Assembly: GCF_004358325.1 (NCBI RefSeq)
Contig: NZ_CP037940.1
Coordinates: forward strand, 806,001-870,000
Reading direction: 5' to 3'
Source of the DNA: Periweissella cryptocerci
GTDB lineage: Bacteria > Bacillota > Bacilli > Lactobacillales > Lactobacillaceae
Length of the DNA: 64,000 bases
The notes beneath the pieces are model-generated. The model was not told the origin of the DNA, searched no databases, and saw only the letters and a program-made list of their open reading frames with translations. Position numbers and translations under genes: made by a program. Shown in pieces: positions 53,355-63,702 of the stretch; within the stretch, counting starts at the first letter, position 1; every line of letters begins with the position of its first letter.

Positions 53355-54203
53355 ATGAATCAAAAGAAAATAATTCGCTTCATCATCGCTGCGGTTGTAT
53401 TGTTGGTTGGTGGGACAACTGGGGTTAAAAGTTTAAACCACGATACTTCTGATTCCAATGGCAGTTCCCAACCACGGAGCGCCAATAGCCGTCGAACAGC
53501 TGGAACTGGGCGCGGGACTACAGCTTCGGCTAACGCCCCTACTAAGGCACTCGCTGAATCAGTCCTCACACCAACCGTTCGTACCCAACTCAAATACACA
53601 ATTACGTGGAATGGTACGGGTTCATTTGCCATTAATAATAACAAATCAACTTTGAACGCCAACGTTAGCTCAGCGCCATACGCTACCAATAAACCCCAAG
53701 ACTCACTTGGGCGGCCACACCAATTTGATGGTTTGTTAAGTAAGAGCACGCGAATTTATCAAAACCGGACTGAGACTGGTAATGACAAGACTATGCGTCC
53801 AGTTGGTTGGAACCAAATTCAATTATCTGGTGGTGGCTACTCACACTTGTATGACCGCGGTCACTTAGGTGGTTACGCCCTCGTTGGTGGGATTCGCTCA
53901 TTTGATGCTTCTGAAGCTAACCCTAAAAACATTGCCACGCAAACTGCATGGGCTAATGAAGCTGCTGGCGTAGATAATACCGGGCAAAACTACTACGAAG
54001 GCATCGTCCGTAAAGCTTTGGATCAAAACAAACGTGTACGTTACCGCGTAATTGACATTTACGATGGCAACAACCTCGTGCCTGCCGGTGCAAACATCCA
54101 AGCTAAATCAAGCGATGGTTCTGTGAACTTCAATGTTTTTGTGCCAAACGTTCAGAACGGTGTGGTCATCAACTACAAAACTGGGGTTGCCAAAATCAAG
54201 TAA
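53355..54203 (+). CDS. Secreted DNA/RNA non-specific endonuclease, EndA-like
   Basis: 282 residues: N-terminal anchor or signal helix (about 7-21), a Ser/Arg/Thr-rich linker to ~65, then the beta-beta-alpha-metal nuclease domain. The catalytic motif is YDRGHLGGYALVG (His170), and NIATQTAWANEA supplies the metal-binding Asn region. Resembles the streptococcal EndA used in DNA uptake or nutrient scavenging. AAAAGGAG precedes the ATG. The genetic context does not show competence genes, so the role is open. Confidence 0.88.
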   Translation: MNQKKIIRFIIAAVVLLVGGTTGVKSLNHDTSDSNGSSQPRSANSRRTAGTGRGTTASANAPTKALAESVLTPTVRTQLKYTITWNGTGSFAINNNKSTLNANVSSAPYATNKPQDSLGRPHQFDGLLSKSTRIYQNRTETGNDKTMRPVGWNQIQLSGGGYSHLYDRGHLGGYALVGGIRSFDASEANPKNIATQTAWANEAAGVDNTGQNYYEGIVRKALDQNKRVRYRVIDIYDGNNLVPAGANIQAKSSDGSVNFNVFVPNVQNGVVINYKTGVAKIK

Positions 54204-54292
54204 GGCTATTAATTTAATTTTCACTTAATGTTCAAGCAGTATATTAGCATCATCCCAATTAAGTATTTTCTTCATACACATCTCCTACATGT

Positions 54293-54328
54293 AACCGCCA
54301 AGCCTCCTCATGGTTTGGCGGTTTTTTG
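54293..54328 (+). terminator. Terminator of the nuclease gene
   Basis: AACCGCCAA/TTGGCGGTT hairpin followed by TTTTTT. Confidence 0.85.
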
Positions 54329-54335
54329 TGCTGTA

Positions 54336-54372
54336 TTCCGTCTGACGTGTGATTGAATAAACTTGGTCACTG
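54336..54372 (-). repeat. End fragment of repeat family B
   Basis: ATTCCGTCTGACGTGTGATT and GAATAAACTTGGTCACTG match the right end of the B family, then the sequence departs into a gene terminator. Confidence 0.5.
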
Positions 54373-54390
54373 TATGGTTGGAAATCCACG

Positions 54391-54437
54391 CAAAAAAATC
54401 CCAAAGCTAGGCCGTAAGCCGTACTTTAGGATTTTTT
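54391..54437 (-). terminator. Terminator of the left LPKSG surface-protein gene
   Basis: AAATCCTAAAG...CTTTGGGATTT imperfect stem followed by seven T on the minus strand. Confidence 0.7.
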
Positions 54438-54473
54438 GGAGGTTATGTTTCAGCACCATTTTTCAAATTATTA

Positions 54474-56573
54474 TCACTTACGTTTCTTCCGCAAGCCATA
54501 CAAGCCAAGTATTCCGACAAGCACTGCCGTACCTAATATTGGTAACATGCGATTTGCCGTGTTACCTGATTTCGGTAAGCGAGTAGCTTGGTTTGCAGTT
54601 GCAGCACTATTTCTATTTGTGCCGATAGTGTTAGTTGTGTTCACTACCCGATTAGCACCATTCGTCCGTGTAGTTGTTGGCGTCCCACCAGAACCAGGTA
54701 AAGCGACTGGCGTTGTTACACTTGGTTTCTTAGTGGGCGTGGTATCACCACTTGTACTTGGTTTCTTAGCGGGTATTGTGCCGCCACCCGAGCTTGGTAA
54801 TTTGCCCGGAGTCGGCGTGGTGCTAGCGGGTGTATTTGAACCATTCCCCCCAGCTTTATCCGGATTGTTATTATCAGCTGGAATAGTTTTTAGTGAATAA
54901 ACAAATTTATAACTGCGGCCGTTGTTATCACCATAATTAATTTTCGTTTTTGCTAACTCGTCGGCCGGCTGCCAGCTCAAGTCTGGTACCGCCCGCAACG
55001 ACTTACTAACTGCATTACTGCCGAAAAGATTTTTGTAATCGTAGCCATCAATGCTTTGTGGCGTTAAGTCGAGGACAGATTCTGGAACATCTTCCAATGT
55101 CTGTAATGGTGCGATTTGGATGTCATTTTCATCAACGTAGTAGACTGTGAATTTAGGGGCTTTGCTGCGAATATACTTATACGTAACTTCTTGTGTGAGT
55201 GCATCGTATGTGCCAGTTGTACTACCACCCACGATTTCTGGTTCATCATACCCTGCAATAGTTGGTCCATTATCGTATGTGGTGCCAACTTTTGTGGTAA
55301 TTTTTGCCGGAGTAAGTGGTACTCCATTAATATCTTGGGTGATTACATTATCATTTTGATCGACGTACTTTTGTGTCGCGGTAGCAGCAATGTACCACAG
55401 ATTTTTCCCTGTAAATAAATTATGCGGTGCCTTATTGATGAAATCTCTAACTTTTTCAGCTGTTTCCAGCGCAGTGCTATCAATTGGTAGTACTTCACTC
55501 CCTTTGACCACCGCAGAAAAGGAATCCTCACCCATCTCTAAGTCTGGATTATTACCCACAATTATTTTTTTGAGGCTTGGCGAAAAATATGAATTTGAAA
55601 ATGCTCCATCACCAATGTAATTTAATTTCGATAATGAACTAATATCAAGTTCAGCTATTGGCGCTGCCGAAAATGCGCCCTCACCAATTGATTCCAAATT
55701 AGGTAACACACTGAGATCAATTGTTGTCAGCAATTGAGCATAATTAAATGTCCATTCTGGAATCATCGTTATTATATTAGACTTGGGAAATGTAACTTTC
55801 TGTAAATTGAAATTGTACGAAAAGCCCTCAATCCCCATATCGCTTAATTTCGTCAAAGGACTAAGATCAACTTCGCTAAGGGTATTACCAGAAAACCCCC
55901 TAAAACCTATAGTTTCCAATTTCGACAATCCCGAAAAGTTAACTTCAGTTATTACATTATTTATAAATGCGCCCTCTTTAATTGTTTTTAAATTAGCTAA
56001 CCCTGATAAATCGAGTTTACTGATTAATTTTGGTACGATTGTGTAATAAGCATCATAAAATGCGTACTCACCAATTGCTGTAACATTAGTCATAACATCT
56101 TTTGGAAAAACTAACACGCCGTCCCAATTTGTAAGATCAAAGTTAGGATTATTCAAAAAATGTTCGCTAAACCCAGTGACTGTTGCTCCATCATCTTCAT
56201 ACGTAAAATCAAGGTTCGTAAACTGATAAGATGCGGTACCGAAACGACTGTCCTTATCCTTTGCTTTTTGCTTTGCTATATTTGTTGTTGGCGCTATAAT
56301 TCTACTCTGTGCGTCATCCTCTAAATTGAAGTTCAGATTATTCTCCGTCAAGTTATCATTACTTTGCACGCTTGACTGTACACTTTCTTCTGTTGAATTA
56401 TCATCAACTGAATCATGTTTCACGGCTGTTTCGATTTGTTCTGTTACTAATTCTTCAGCTAAAACAACTGGTGTTACTCCCATCCCACCAATCAATGTAA
56501 TAGCAGCCATACCAACATAACCAGTATGTCTGCCTTGATGATACAGTTTGGAATGCTTTGTTTTATTAGTCAT
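54474..56573 (-). CDS. Cell-wall-anchored LRR/MucBP-like surface protein (LPKSG)
   Basis: 699 residues. N-terminal KLYHQGRHTGYVGMAA resembles the KxYKxGKxW-type signal, with cleavage near VLAEE. Then an acidic linker, BspA-type leucine-rich repeats (about 150-345: LANLKTIKEGAFINNVI, LPNLESIGEGAFSAAPI), two MucBP-like units (about 395-500: ATQKYVDQNDNVITQDINGV and FTVYYVDENDIQIAPLQTLE), a Pro/Thr/Ser/Gly stalk, and a sorting signal at 666: LPKSG, hydrophobic helix, RKKRK. Ser replaces the usual Thr. It is probably an adhesin. It diverges from a paralogue at 56879. Confidence 0.88.
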   Translation of the reverse strand: MTNKTKHSKLYHQGRHTGYVGMAAITLIGGMGVTPVVLAEELVTEQIETAVKHDSVDDNSTEESVQSSVQSNDNLTENNLNFNLEDDAQSRIIAPTTNIAKQKAKDKDSRFGTASYQFTNLDFTYEDDGATVTGFSEHFLNNPNFDLTNWDGVLVFPKDVMTNVTAIGEYAFYDAYYTIVPKLISKLDLSGLANLKTIKEGAFINNVITEVNFSGLSKLETIGFRGFSGNTLSEVDLSPLTKLSDMGIEGFSYNFNLQKVTFPKSNIITMIPEWTFNYAQLLTTIDLSVLPNLESIGEGAFSAAPIAELDISSLSKLNYIGDGAFSNSYFSPSLKKIIVGNNPDLEMGEDSFSAVVKGSEVLPIDSTALETAEKVRDFINKAPHNLFTGKNLWYIAATATQKYVDQNDNVITQDINGVPLTPAKITTKVGTTYDNGPTIAGYDEPEIVGGSTTGTYDALTQEVTYKYIRSKAPKFTVYYVDENDIQIAPLQTLEDVPESVLDLTPQSIDGYDYKNLFGSNAVSKSLRAVPDLSWQPADELAKTKINYGDNNGRSYKFVYSLKTIPADNNNPDKAGGNGSNTPASTTPTPGKLPSSGGGTIPAKKPSTSGDTTPTKKPSVTTPVALPGSGGTPTTTRTNGANRVVNTTNTIGTNRNSAATANQATRLPKSGNTANRMLPILGTAVLVGILGLYGLRKKRK

Positions 56574-56878
56574 AAGCTTAACCCTCTATGTGTTTAGAAT
56601 AATTTCAACTTCAACTTTACAGTATCCGTATGAATTTCATTCGTGTAAAAAGAGATGTTTTGAACGTACACTTCTCATCAATAACGAGATAATCAGCATT
56701 TTTAATGATATCAGTATAATTTTTTCAACATAAAACCCACTACTAAACACAATGCTCCAATACGTTCAGTTAGCAAAATTTTGCGCCGTCAAATACTCTT
56801 ACCTCACACATATATTATTCTTATTTCACTAGTACCATTTATATTAGTACATTATTAAATACAATATGGAGAATGCTT

Positions 56879-58840
56879 ATGAAACCTGAAGAAGCAACAC
56901 AGCACCATCTCACAAAAAAGCAGTTGATGCATGCTGGTTTAGCTACAATTACTGTAGTTGGTGGTATGGGTGCCACACCCCTGACACTTGCTGATGAGGT
57001 ATTAAATGATCGAACTGAGGAAGTACAAAAAGATACTTCATCCACTGACACAAGCAGTACTATTATTGATCCATTACCAAATAGTGAGTTACTGCCTGAA
57101 ACAGCCGGTGTGCCAACCGCCGAAACTCCAAACCTCGACGAAGAAACGAATTTTGATACAACTAATGGTAACGATACGATTGAGTCTACCTCAAATAAAA
57201 CTGTTACTAACGATAACTTTGCACCAAGTACTACAACAAAAGCTGAAGAACGTAAGGCCAAGAGTTTTTATAATCCTGAAATAACCGGTAAAACTCCCTA
57301 TGTTTTTGACAGATCTTATTTTACATTTTCTGATGATGGGAAAACTCTAACCGGTTTCAGTGACAAGGGCTCATTTACGCGTCAACCCACAACTGAATGG
57401 GATTGGGATGGTAATTTAGTCTTTGGTGATGATTTAAGTGACGTTACAACAATTGGCATGGGTGCACTTTCAGATCGTTTTGGTATTAAAAGTATCAATT
57501 TTGAGAATTTAACTGCATTAACTACAATTGGGGCGGACGCATTTGCAGAGGATTTAGGTCTAGAGTCAATTAATTTTGGTAATCTCCCCAATTTAACAAC
57601 TATTGATTATTTTGCATTCGCAAGTTGTCATCACTTAACAACGATTACTGTTGGTGCCCTTAATCCCGATCTTGAAATTGGCGAAAATGCATTTGAGGGT
57701 GTTGATGCTGGTATATCTGATGACTACACTCTGATAGATATGGGCTACTTGCGAACCGGTGGTGAAATCATTCCAACTGATACAACTGCGCTAAATTCTG
57801 CCATGAAAATTCGTGATACGATTAATTATTGGGCGCAAAATAATTACCTTGATGATGTTGGATATAGGTATCCCGCAGATTATACGGGCACATATACCGC
57901 CGAAAACGACTGGTACATCAACACCAAGGTCAACTTTACCTACCTCGATGAAAATGACCAACCAATCACTAGTGGTACGGATGGTTCCCCGGTTGTTGGC
58001 CTAGCAGATGCTGATGTTCGAGTTTCCGATGAGTACCCGGTACCTACCGCTCCTGAAATTGTCGGTTACACGAACGGCACAGCTGATGGCGGATCAGTCC
58101 AAACAATTACCTCACTGAATCAGACGATTACCTACCACTATGCTCGTGCCATGGCGCAACCCGTGACAATTTTCTGGGTTGATACTGATGGCAACCAATT
58201 GGACTCAGAAACACTCACAGATGTGCCTAGTAATGAACTTGATTTAACGCCAAAGGTACTGGTTGGTTATACATTCAAAGCCGTGCATGGTACCAAGGTT
58301 ACCGCTGCCAGTTCTCGGGCCGTTACTGATTTTGATTGGGACGACGCTGACGAAACCCCAGTTTTACCCAAGTTAACCTATGGTGAAAACGCTGGACGCA
58401 ATTATAAATTCGTTTATGCTAAAGTCGCAACTGACGTTAATAAGCCGGTTACCGATAGTCCAAGTTCAACTCCCAAACCATCAGGATCTGGCGAACCACA
58501 TACCGGTACCACCGATAAAACGCCTAGCACTAGTAGCAGCGCTACACCTGATTCGCCCAAGACTCCAAGTGAGCTTCCAAGTTCCGGTGGGCTTCCAGGT
58601 TCCGGTGGGGGTACTAATACTAACAATACAACCCCGTCAACTGGTAAAACTACCACTACTGGTAACAAAACCATACTACTGAATACACCCATTAACCGCA
58701 ATATTCCGGCTTACATCACGCCTAGTCAAACGTTGCCTAAATCTGGTAAGCGCACTAACTACCTCATCCCCGCCCTTGGAACCGCAATCCTTGCAGGCGT
58801 CGTTGGGTTGTATGTATTTGGCAAGAAGCGTAAGTCATAA
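56879..58840 (+). CDS. Paralogous LPKSG surface protein with LRR and MucBP-like units
   Basis: 653 residues from the ATG at 56879 (GGAGA eight bases upstream); the ATG six bases earlier is too close to that site. Layout as in its neighbour: signal ending near TLADE, acidic linker, a shorter LRR block (about 185-260: LTALTTIGADAFAEDLGLES), MucBP-like units (VTIFWVDTDGNQLDSETLTD), a stalk rich in Pro/Ser/Thr/Gly, and LPKSG at 619 with a basic tail. The LRR region is about half the neighbour's length, which fits duplication followed by repeat gain or loss. Confidence 0.88.
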   Translation: MKPEEATQHHLTKKQLMHAGLATITVVGGMGATPLTLADEVLNDRTEEVQKDTSSTDTSSTIIDPLPNSELLPETAGVPTAETPNLDEETNFDTTNGNDTIESTSNKTVTNDNFAPSTTTKAEERKAKSFYNPEITGKTPYVFDRSYFTFSDDGKTLTGFSDKGSFTRQPTTEWDWDGNLVFGDDLSDVTTIGMGALSDRFGIKSINFENLTALTTIGADAFAEDLGLESINFGNLPNLTTIDYFAFASCHHLTTITVGALNPDLEIGENAFEGVDAGISDDYTLIDMGYLRTGGEIIPTDTTALNSAMKIRDTINYWAQNNYLDDVGYRYPADYTGTYTAENDWYINTKVNFTYLDENDQPITSGTDGSPVVGLADADVRVSDEYPVPTAPEIVGYTNGTADGGSVQTITSLNQTITYHYARAMAQPVTIFWVDTDGNQLDSETLTDVPSNELDLTPKVLVGYTFKAVHGTKVTAASSRAVTDFDWDDADETPVLPKLTYGENAGRNYKFVYAKVATDVNKPVTDSPSSTPKPSGSGEPHTGTTDKTPSTSSSATPDSPKTPSELPSSGGLPGSGGGTNTNNTTPSTGKTTTTGNKTILLNTPINRNIPAYITPSQTLPKSGKRTNYLIPALGTAILAGVVGLYVFGKKRKS

Positions 58841-58938
58841 CTTTATATATTATTTATCGGAAGTACCAATATCTCACCAAATCAAAAAAAGGGCTCTATT
58901 CCGTCTGACGTGGGTTGGGCGAAATTAAGCTTGTGAAA

Positions 58939-58973
58939 TAACCCTGGAATCTTAACGGATTTCGGGGTTTTAT
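58939..58973 (+). terminator. Terminator of the right LPKSG gene
   Basis: AACCCTGGAATC/GATTTCGGGGTT stem followed by TTATT. Confidence 0.7.
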
Positions 58974-60281
58974 TCTGTCATCAATTTAGTGAATTGTGAT
59001 GTTAAAACGTGTTTATTTAATAATTGGAGACGAATTCGATGGAAGAAGTTAGCGGGTTTAGCGTAACCATAGGCGGTCCGTTTCATTTGTTTGATACGTC
59101 GATTAATGCCTTCAATACGCCCGTTACTGGCTTTAACTCTAAACGATTCAATGATGCCACGTCTGTATTTCTTATAAGTTTTGATGACCGTATCCATGGG
59201 CGTGCCAGTAGTTTTATAGTTTTAAGTTAGCGCGGACGAATTCATCTTCCTTGCGGCTGTTTACGGCCGTAAAATAAGCTGATAGATTTCGCAAGCAATG
59301 CCCAAGTTGGGCATTGGGTATAGACTCATCAAGGATTGTCGATGGTGAAAAGCGTATGATTAATGCCTTTGAACCAGCGCGAATGCGGAAAATATCATAC
59401 TTTTGACTCGTTGGTTTAAGGAAAAGTTTCCAGTTGGACTTGAGAATTTTGTAGATTCGAGTACGGTTGTCGACAGTGTTTTGGTACCCAGTTCGGACAG
59501 ATTGAACGGCTTTCATCGCCAGTTGGACAGTATGAAAGCGGTCGATAACGACCTGTGCGTTAGGAAACATCCGCCGGACAACAGTTTGATAGTTGGCGTT
59601 CATATCAGTGACCACAAGTTTCACACATTTACGATTTTTTAACGAGAAATTCGCCAAATAGCCCCTAACTTTAGCGTTCGTGCGCTCTGGGAAAATCTCG
59701 ATAAAATCAGAATTCGAGCCATTGATCATTTCGAAGCCGTAGCGATTTTTCATGTATTGAACTTCATCAATACAAATAACTGGTGGGAGTTGTTGTTCAT
59801 AGTTTGGCCGGTAACGGTCAGCTGTGGCGTTGAGAAGTTTATGAATCTTAGTGTGTGATAGTTTGAGGATATATGAAATCAACTTGGCTGAGATATCAAA
59901 TCGTGCGAGGTCGAGTATTTGAAGCAATAAAGGGCGTGTAATTTTAGATTGTCCCGTAAAATCATGGATTGGGCGACAAACAGTACGGGCGCAGCCGTTA
60001 ACACTTATAACGTTTTTTTGTCGAGATGTAGGACTTGATGATAAACCGTTTGTGGAAGGCAATACGTGAACCGGAATATTCGTGGAATGGCGATACAAAC
60101 TTGAATGAGCACAGTAGGGCACATCAGGCATAACATCAAGCGTAGCGGCGTAATTAAGGGTTGCGTAATCATGTTTGTCATTCTGAGTAAGATAGTTGAA
60201 CTCACCATCATCAGTAATGTGAAAATTGAAATTTGGGTCTGTTAATCCAGTGGCACGTAAGATAGAATTATTAGTGGGCAT
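58970..60281 (-). pseudogene. ISL3-family transposase, frameshifted
   Basis: The main frame starts at the ATG ending at 60281 (AAAAGGAAA upstream) and runs ~355 residues: zinc-ribbon-like region, HTH (LARFDISAKLISYILKLSHT), then the DDE-type core with ICIDEVQY and KLVVTDMNANY, FPNAQVVIDRFHTVQL. It stops at FVRANLKL near 59214. The C-terminus continues in another frame with NYKTTGTPMDTVIKTYKKYR and KASNGRIEGINRRIKQMKRT. The break lies in an A-rich run (AAAACTATAAAAC). ISL3 elements normally have one ORF, so this is a mutation. Confidence 0.85.
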
Positions 60282-60433
60282 ATGTCGTATTTCCTTTTCT
60301 GTTTGTGTGAGAACTTCAGAATAACAAGGAAAGACGATGTATGTCTTTTTATTTTGGGAAAAGTTTGTGAAATTTGAATACCAAAAAAGCGTGAGATATT
60401 GAAATCCCACGCTAAAAAAAATACAGCCAAAAA

Positions 60434-60474
60434 AAGGCTTAACCACACACATTTGTGCATGGTTAAGCCTTTTT
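60434..60474. repeat. Hairpin at the right side of the ISL3 copy
   Basis: AAAAAAGGCTTAACC/GGTTAAGCCTTTTTT with GTTACGTTCCAGTCC after it; counterpart of the hairpin at 46609. IS terminal inverted repeats could not be fixed by eye. Confidence 0.5.
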
Positions 60475-60530
60475 TGAGTTACGTTCCAGTCCTATCAGTT
60501 CACGTAGACTGAACTGAATTTTATGCCTGT

Positions 60531-61643
60531 TTATTTACGCAATTGTTCATTGGGGTATACAATCACCTTCAATGAACCGGCTTTATTGGTTCGTGTTTGT
60601 TCCAATGCGGCTTGCGTTTCTTCAAGTGGATAGAAATCTGTTAACAAGGTTTCGACCAATTCTGTATTTTGGGCCAAAATCTTGATTCCTGTTGCGTAGT
60701 TGTTGGCGTAACGGAAAATCCCGTAAATCGTCGTTTCGTGGTCGGTCATGAATGGCACGTTCAATGGCACGGCGTCGGTTGTTGGCACTCCAATGTAGGC
60801 CAAACTACCACCGCGGCTCAACGCTGCCAAAGCAGTTTGTTCGCCACCAACGTTACCAGAGGCTTCAATGGCAAAGTCCACGCCTTCTCCGTCCGTCAAG
60901 CTCATAATTGAATCCAGCACGCTCGTTTCCTTGATGTTAATCGCATCAGTTGCACCCAATTTCAGGGCCGTATCCAAGCGCAATTTTTCAGCATCGCTGA
61001 CGATAATCGTTGTGGCACCAAATGCTTTTGCTGCCAAGATTGCTAACAAACCAACTGGTCCCATGCCAGAAATCAAGACCGTAGAACCTGGGTTAATGCC
61101 CAATTTTTCAGACGCGTGAATGCCGACTGAGAATGGTTCGTTTAATGTCGCAACTTCATATGAAATGTTATCTGGTAATGAGAAGAGAAAGTCTTGTGGG
61201 TAAACGATTAATTCTGACAAGTCACCGTCGAAAGGTGGAGTTGCCATGAATTGCATGTTAGGGCACAAGTTATACTTACCTTTACGGCAATTTTTGCAAT
61301 GACCGCACGGAACGCCGGGTTCAATCGCCACCCGATCGCCACGCTTTAACTTGCTAACCTCATCCCCCACTGCGACAACTACGCCGGAGCTTTCGTGCCC
61401 AAGAATCAAGGGCTTTTTAACCACGAAGTCGCCGATGTGTCCGGTATCGTAGTAGTGCACGTCAGATCCGCAAAGACCGACTGCGACAATTTTAACTAGT
61501 ACATCGGTGGGCTTCATTGCCTTTAATGGTGTATCTTTCAATTCAATATCGAACACCTTATTTAAGACCGCACTACGCGTCGTTGCTGGTAAGGTATCCT
61601 TAGTAATGTTTGGAATTTCAATATTCTTTAATTCTTTTGCCAT
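60531..61643 (-). CDS. Zinc-dependent polyol (sorbitol/xylitol-type) dehydrogenase
   Basis: 370 residues from the ATG at 61643, nine bases behind GGGGGAAA; starts further upstream sit on that site. Medium-chain dehydrogenase: catalytic zinc site VGLCGSDVHYYDTGHIGDF and GHESSG, structural zinc site with four Cys (GVPCGHCKNCRKGKYNLC), and the NAD loop GMGPVG. The YDTG after the first motif is typical of sorbitol/xylitol dehydrogenases. It oxidises a polyol to a ketose, plausibly feeding the fructokinase next to it. Exact substrate unproven. Confidence 0.85.
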   Translation of the reverse strand: MAKELKNIEIPNITKDTLPATTRSAVLNKVFDIELKDTPLKAMKPTDVLVKIVAVGLCGSDVHYYDTGHIGDFVVKKPLILGHESSGVVVAVGDEVSKLKRGDRVAIEPGVPCGHCKNCRKGKYNLCPNMQFMATPPFDGDLSELIVYPQDFLFSLPDNISYEVATLNEPFSVGIHASEKLGINPGSTVLISGMGPVGLLAILAAKAFGATTIIVSDAEKLRLDTALKLGATDAINIKETSVLDSIMSLTDGEGVDFAIEASGNVGGEQTALAALSRGGSLAYIGVPTTDAVPLNVPFMTDHETTIYGIFRYANNYATGIKILAQNTELVETLLTDFYPLEETQAALEQTRTNKAGSLKVIVYPNEQLRK

Positions 61644-61760
61644 GTTCATTTTCCCCCATGTTTGCATGCATTTTAAATTTTCCCCCTGAAGCTATTTTAA
61701 TACTGCATCACACTCACATCCCCCCATTATGTTCAAAATTCATTTAACGCCAACGACAAA

Positions 61761-62636
61761 TTATTTACTGAGTTCCTTCATTGCCAGTGCAAAATTCCCC
61801 ATCGTAGCGGAACCATTGTCCTTCACAACTGGCAATGTCAGATATTCATTTAAATCTTTAACTTCAATATAATCATTTAACAATTCGGCAAATTGCGTGC
61901 GCACCTTCGCTAAGAACGTTTCACTCATCACACCACCGCCAAAGACAATCTTGTCGGGCCGCAAAGTTAGTGTCGCTTGCAAAGCTGCTTGAGCTAAATA
62001 GTAAGCCATAATATCCCAAACGTGATCATCTGATTTGACATCTTGCCCTTTTTTTCCAGTACGGGCTTCAAATGTTGGTCCGGCCACTAAGCCTTCCAAA
62101 CAATCGCCGTGATACGGACAGATGCCGGCGAACGTCAGATCATCGGGATGCCGTTTTACGCGGACATGTCCCATTTCAGGGTGCCCAGTTGTGCCAAGAA
62201 ATTCGCCATCAACCACGATTCCGGCTCCGACCCCAGTTCCGACGGTATAATATACAATGCTATCGTTTTTTTCATTGAATAACGTTGCTGCCGTATATTC
62301 GCCATATGCCGACCCGTTCACATCCGTGGTCCATGCGATCGGGACTTTAATTGCTTTACTGATGGTTCCCACAAAATCTGTATCCGACCAATTGGGCTTT
62401 GGCGTCTTAGTCACATACCCGTATTTAGGATCATTGCGCCTAATTTCAATTGGTCCAAACGATGCAATCCCCAATGCATCGAGTTCTGGAAATTGTGCAA
62501 AAAATGCAATTGTTTTGGCGAGCGTCTCTTCAGGGCTCGTCGTTTTAAAAGTCGTTTTGGTTTGCACGCGATAATCTTCATCACCAACCGCACACACAAA
62601 TTTGGTTCCCCCGGCTTCCACACTCCCTAATAACAT
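61761..62636 (-). CDS. ROK-family fructokinase
   Basis: 291 residues from the ATG at 62636 after GGGGGAAGAG. ROK features: nucleotide loop SVEAGGTKFVCAVGD, VYYTVGTGVGAGIVVDG, and the zinc-binding H-x-C-x-H-x-C block GHPEMGHVRVKRHPD then GICPYHGDCLEGL. Phosphorylates fructose. Upstream of the polyol dehydrogenase gene with 117 bases between. A cre site lies ~90 bases before the start. Confidence 0.9.
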   Translation of the reverse strand: MLLGSVEAGGTKFVCAVGDEDYRVQTKTTFKTTSPEETLAKTIAFFAQFPELDALGIASFGPIEIRRNDPKYGYVTKTPKPNWSDTDFVGTISKAIKVPIAWTTDVNGSAYGEYTAATLFNEKNDSIVYYTVGTGVGAGIVVDGEFLGTTGHPEMGHVRVKRHPDDLTFAGICPYHGDCLEGLVAGPTFEARTGKKGQDVKSDDHVWDIMAYYLAQAALQATLTLRPDKIVFGGGVMSETFLAKVRTQFAELLNDYIEVKDLNEYLTLPVVKDNGSATMGNFALAMKELSK

Positions 62637-62722
62637 GACTCTTCCCCCTTTGTAAGCATTCACTGATTGTTATATTCGTAAATCCTTTTACATCGAGAAG
62701 CTTAACACACCTTATCCCGAAA

Positions 62723-62736
62723 TGAAAGCGCTCTCA
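62723..62736. promoter_or_regulatory. cre site upstream of the fructokinase gene
   Basis: TGAAAGCGCTCTCA fits the CcpA site consensus with a CG centre. It implies repression of the fructokinase/dehydrogenase genes when a preferred sugar is present. Confidence 0.75.
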
Positions 62737-62824
62737 TCATGCTCAATAGTGAGCTTCTGGGCAACCCGCGCTGGTACTGATTTCAGCGGATTAACCTGTT
62801 TTTACCGGTTAAATGTATTTCCGC

Positions 62825-62866
62825 AAAAAACGATTTTGGTAGATTAATCCACCAAAATCGTTTTTG
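62825..62866. terminator. Bidirectional terminator after the NAD(P)-binding gene
   Basis: AACGATTTTGGT/ACCAAAATCGTT hairpin with A-run before and T-run after. Confidence 0.85.
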
Positions 62867-62972
62867 TAATTCCAAATTTGTAACTGATAACTACAATGTG
62901 CAAAAGCAGGCGTTGATTTAGCGTGCGGAATTCACACCATCATGAACGCAACTTCTCTTACCGGCAACGGCC

Positions 62973-63617
62973 CTACTTAATCCACATTGGTCGATCGCCG
63001 TCAGTATTCGGTTTATTTACCCCGATTGATTCACCAAGTTCTTGCTCAGGATGGTTAACCAAATCGGCCACTAGCATCGCCACGGCTTCCCGCGCAACTT
63101 CAGTCCCCTTGAATGCTTCATGCTTTTGCGTTATTTCGTATTCTGTCTCATCGTTATCCGTCAAATATGCGGGGCGAAGTATCGTGTAAGCTAAGTCAGA
63201 CGCTTCGATAACATCAGCGGCTTCCCGATAACTTGGCAAATAATGCGCGCCAAGTTGTTGCTGCGTCCACTCGCCGAATTTTCCTGGAACTTCGTCATAA
63301 ATACCGAGTGACGAAATCCAAATCAAGCGTTTTACATGTGTTGCATGCATCGCCGTTACTATTTTGCTGGCTTGTTCAACAATATTATTGCCTGCCAAGC
63401 TTGCAAAAACCACGTCCTGATCAGTGAGCGCATTTTGTAACTCGGCTAAGTCGGTCACATCCCCCTCGACGACCTCAATTCGCTTCCCAGCCAAAGATTC
63501 CATCCGCGCAGCATCGCGTAAAAACAACCGCAAATGGGCTTGCGTCTGCGTTAACAATTTATCCTTTGTTAACTGCGCAATTTTCCCATGTGCCCCAAGT
63601 ATTACTATATTTGTCAT
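62973..63617 (-). CDS. NAD(P)-binding (NmrA/YwnB-like) protein
   Basis: 214 residues, start behind AGGGG. N-terminal Rossmann loop VILGAHGKIAQLT (GxxGxxx), then EVVEGDVTDLAELQNAL and DVVFASLAGNN as in the atypical short-chain dehydrogenases, IWISSLGIYDEVPG in the middle. There is no classical Tyr-x-x-x-Lys pair, so it may act as a redox sensor or have an unusual reductase activity. Single-gene unit. Confidence 0.82.
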   Translation of the reverse strand: MTNIVILGAHGKIAQLTKDKLLTQTQAHLRLFLRDAARMESLAGKRIEVVEGDVTDLAELQNALTDQDVVFASLAGNNIVEQASKIVTAMHATHVKRLIWISSLGIYDEVPGKFGEWTQQQLGAHYLPSYREAADVIEASDLAYTILRPAYLTDNDETEYEITQKHEAFKGTEVAREAVAMLVADLVNHPEQELGESIGVNKPNTDGDRPMWIK

Positions 63618-63702
63618 ATTTTATTACCCCTATGGCTTAACAGTAAGCGTTCGCGTGCATATATACAATGGTTAGTCTAAAACTCGATGGTCTCGACAAC
63701 GA

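Noticed and set aside
59190..59240. Programmed frameshift in the ISL3 transposase
   Set aside because: ISL3 elements have a single ORF, and the A-rich run here lacks a clear slippery heptamer with stimulatory structure; an ordinary mutation is simpler.
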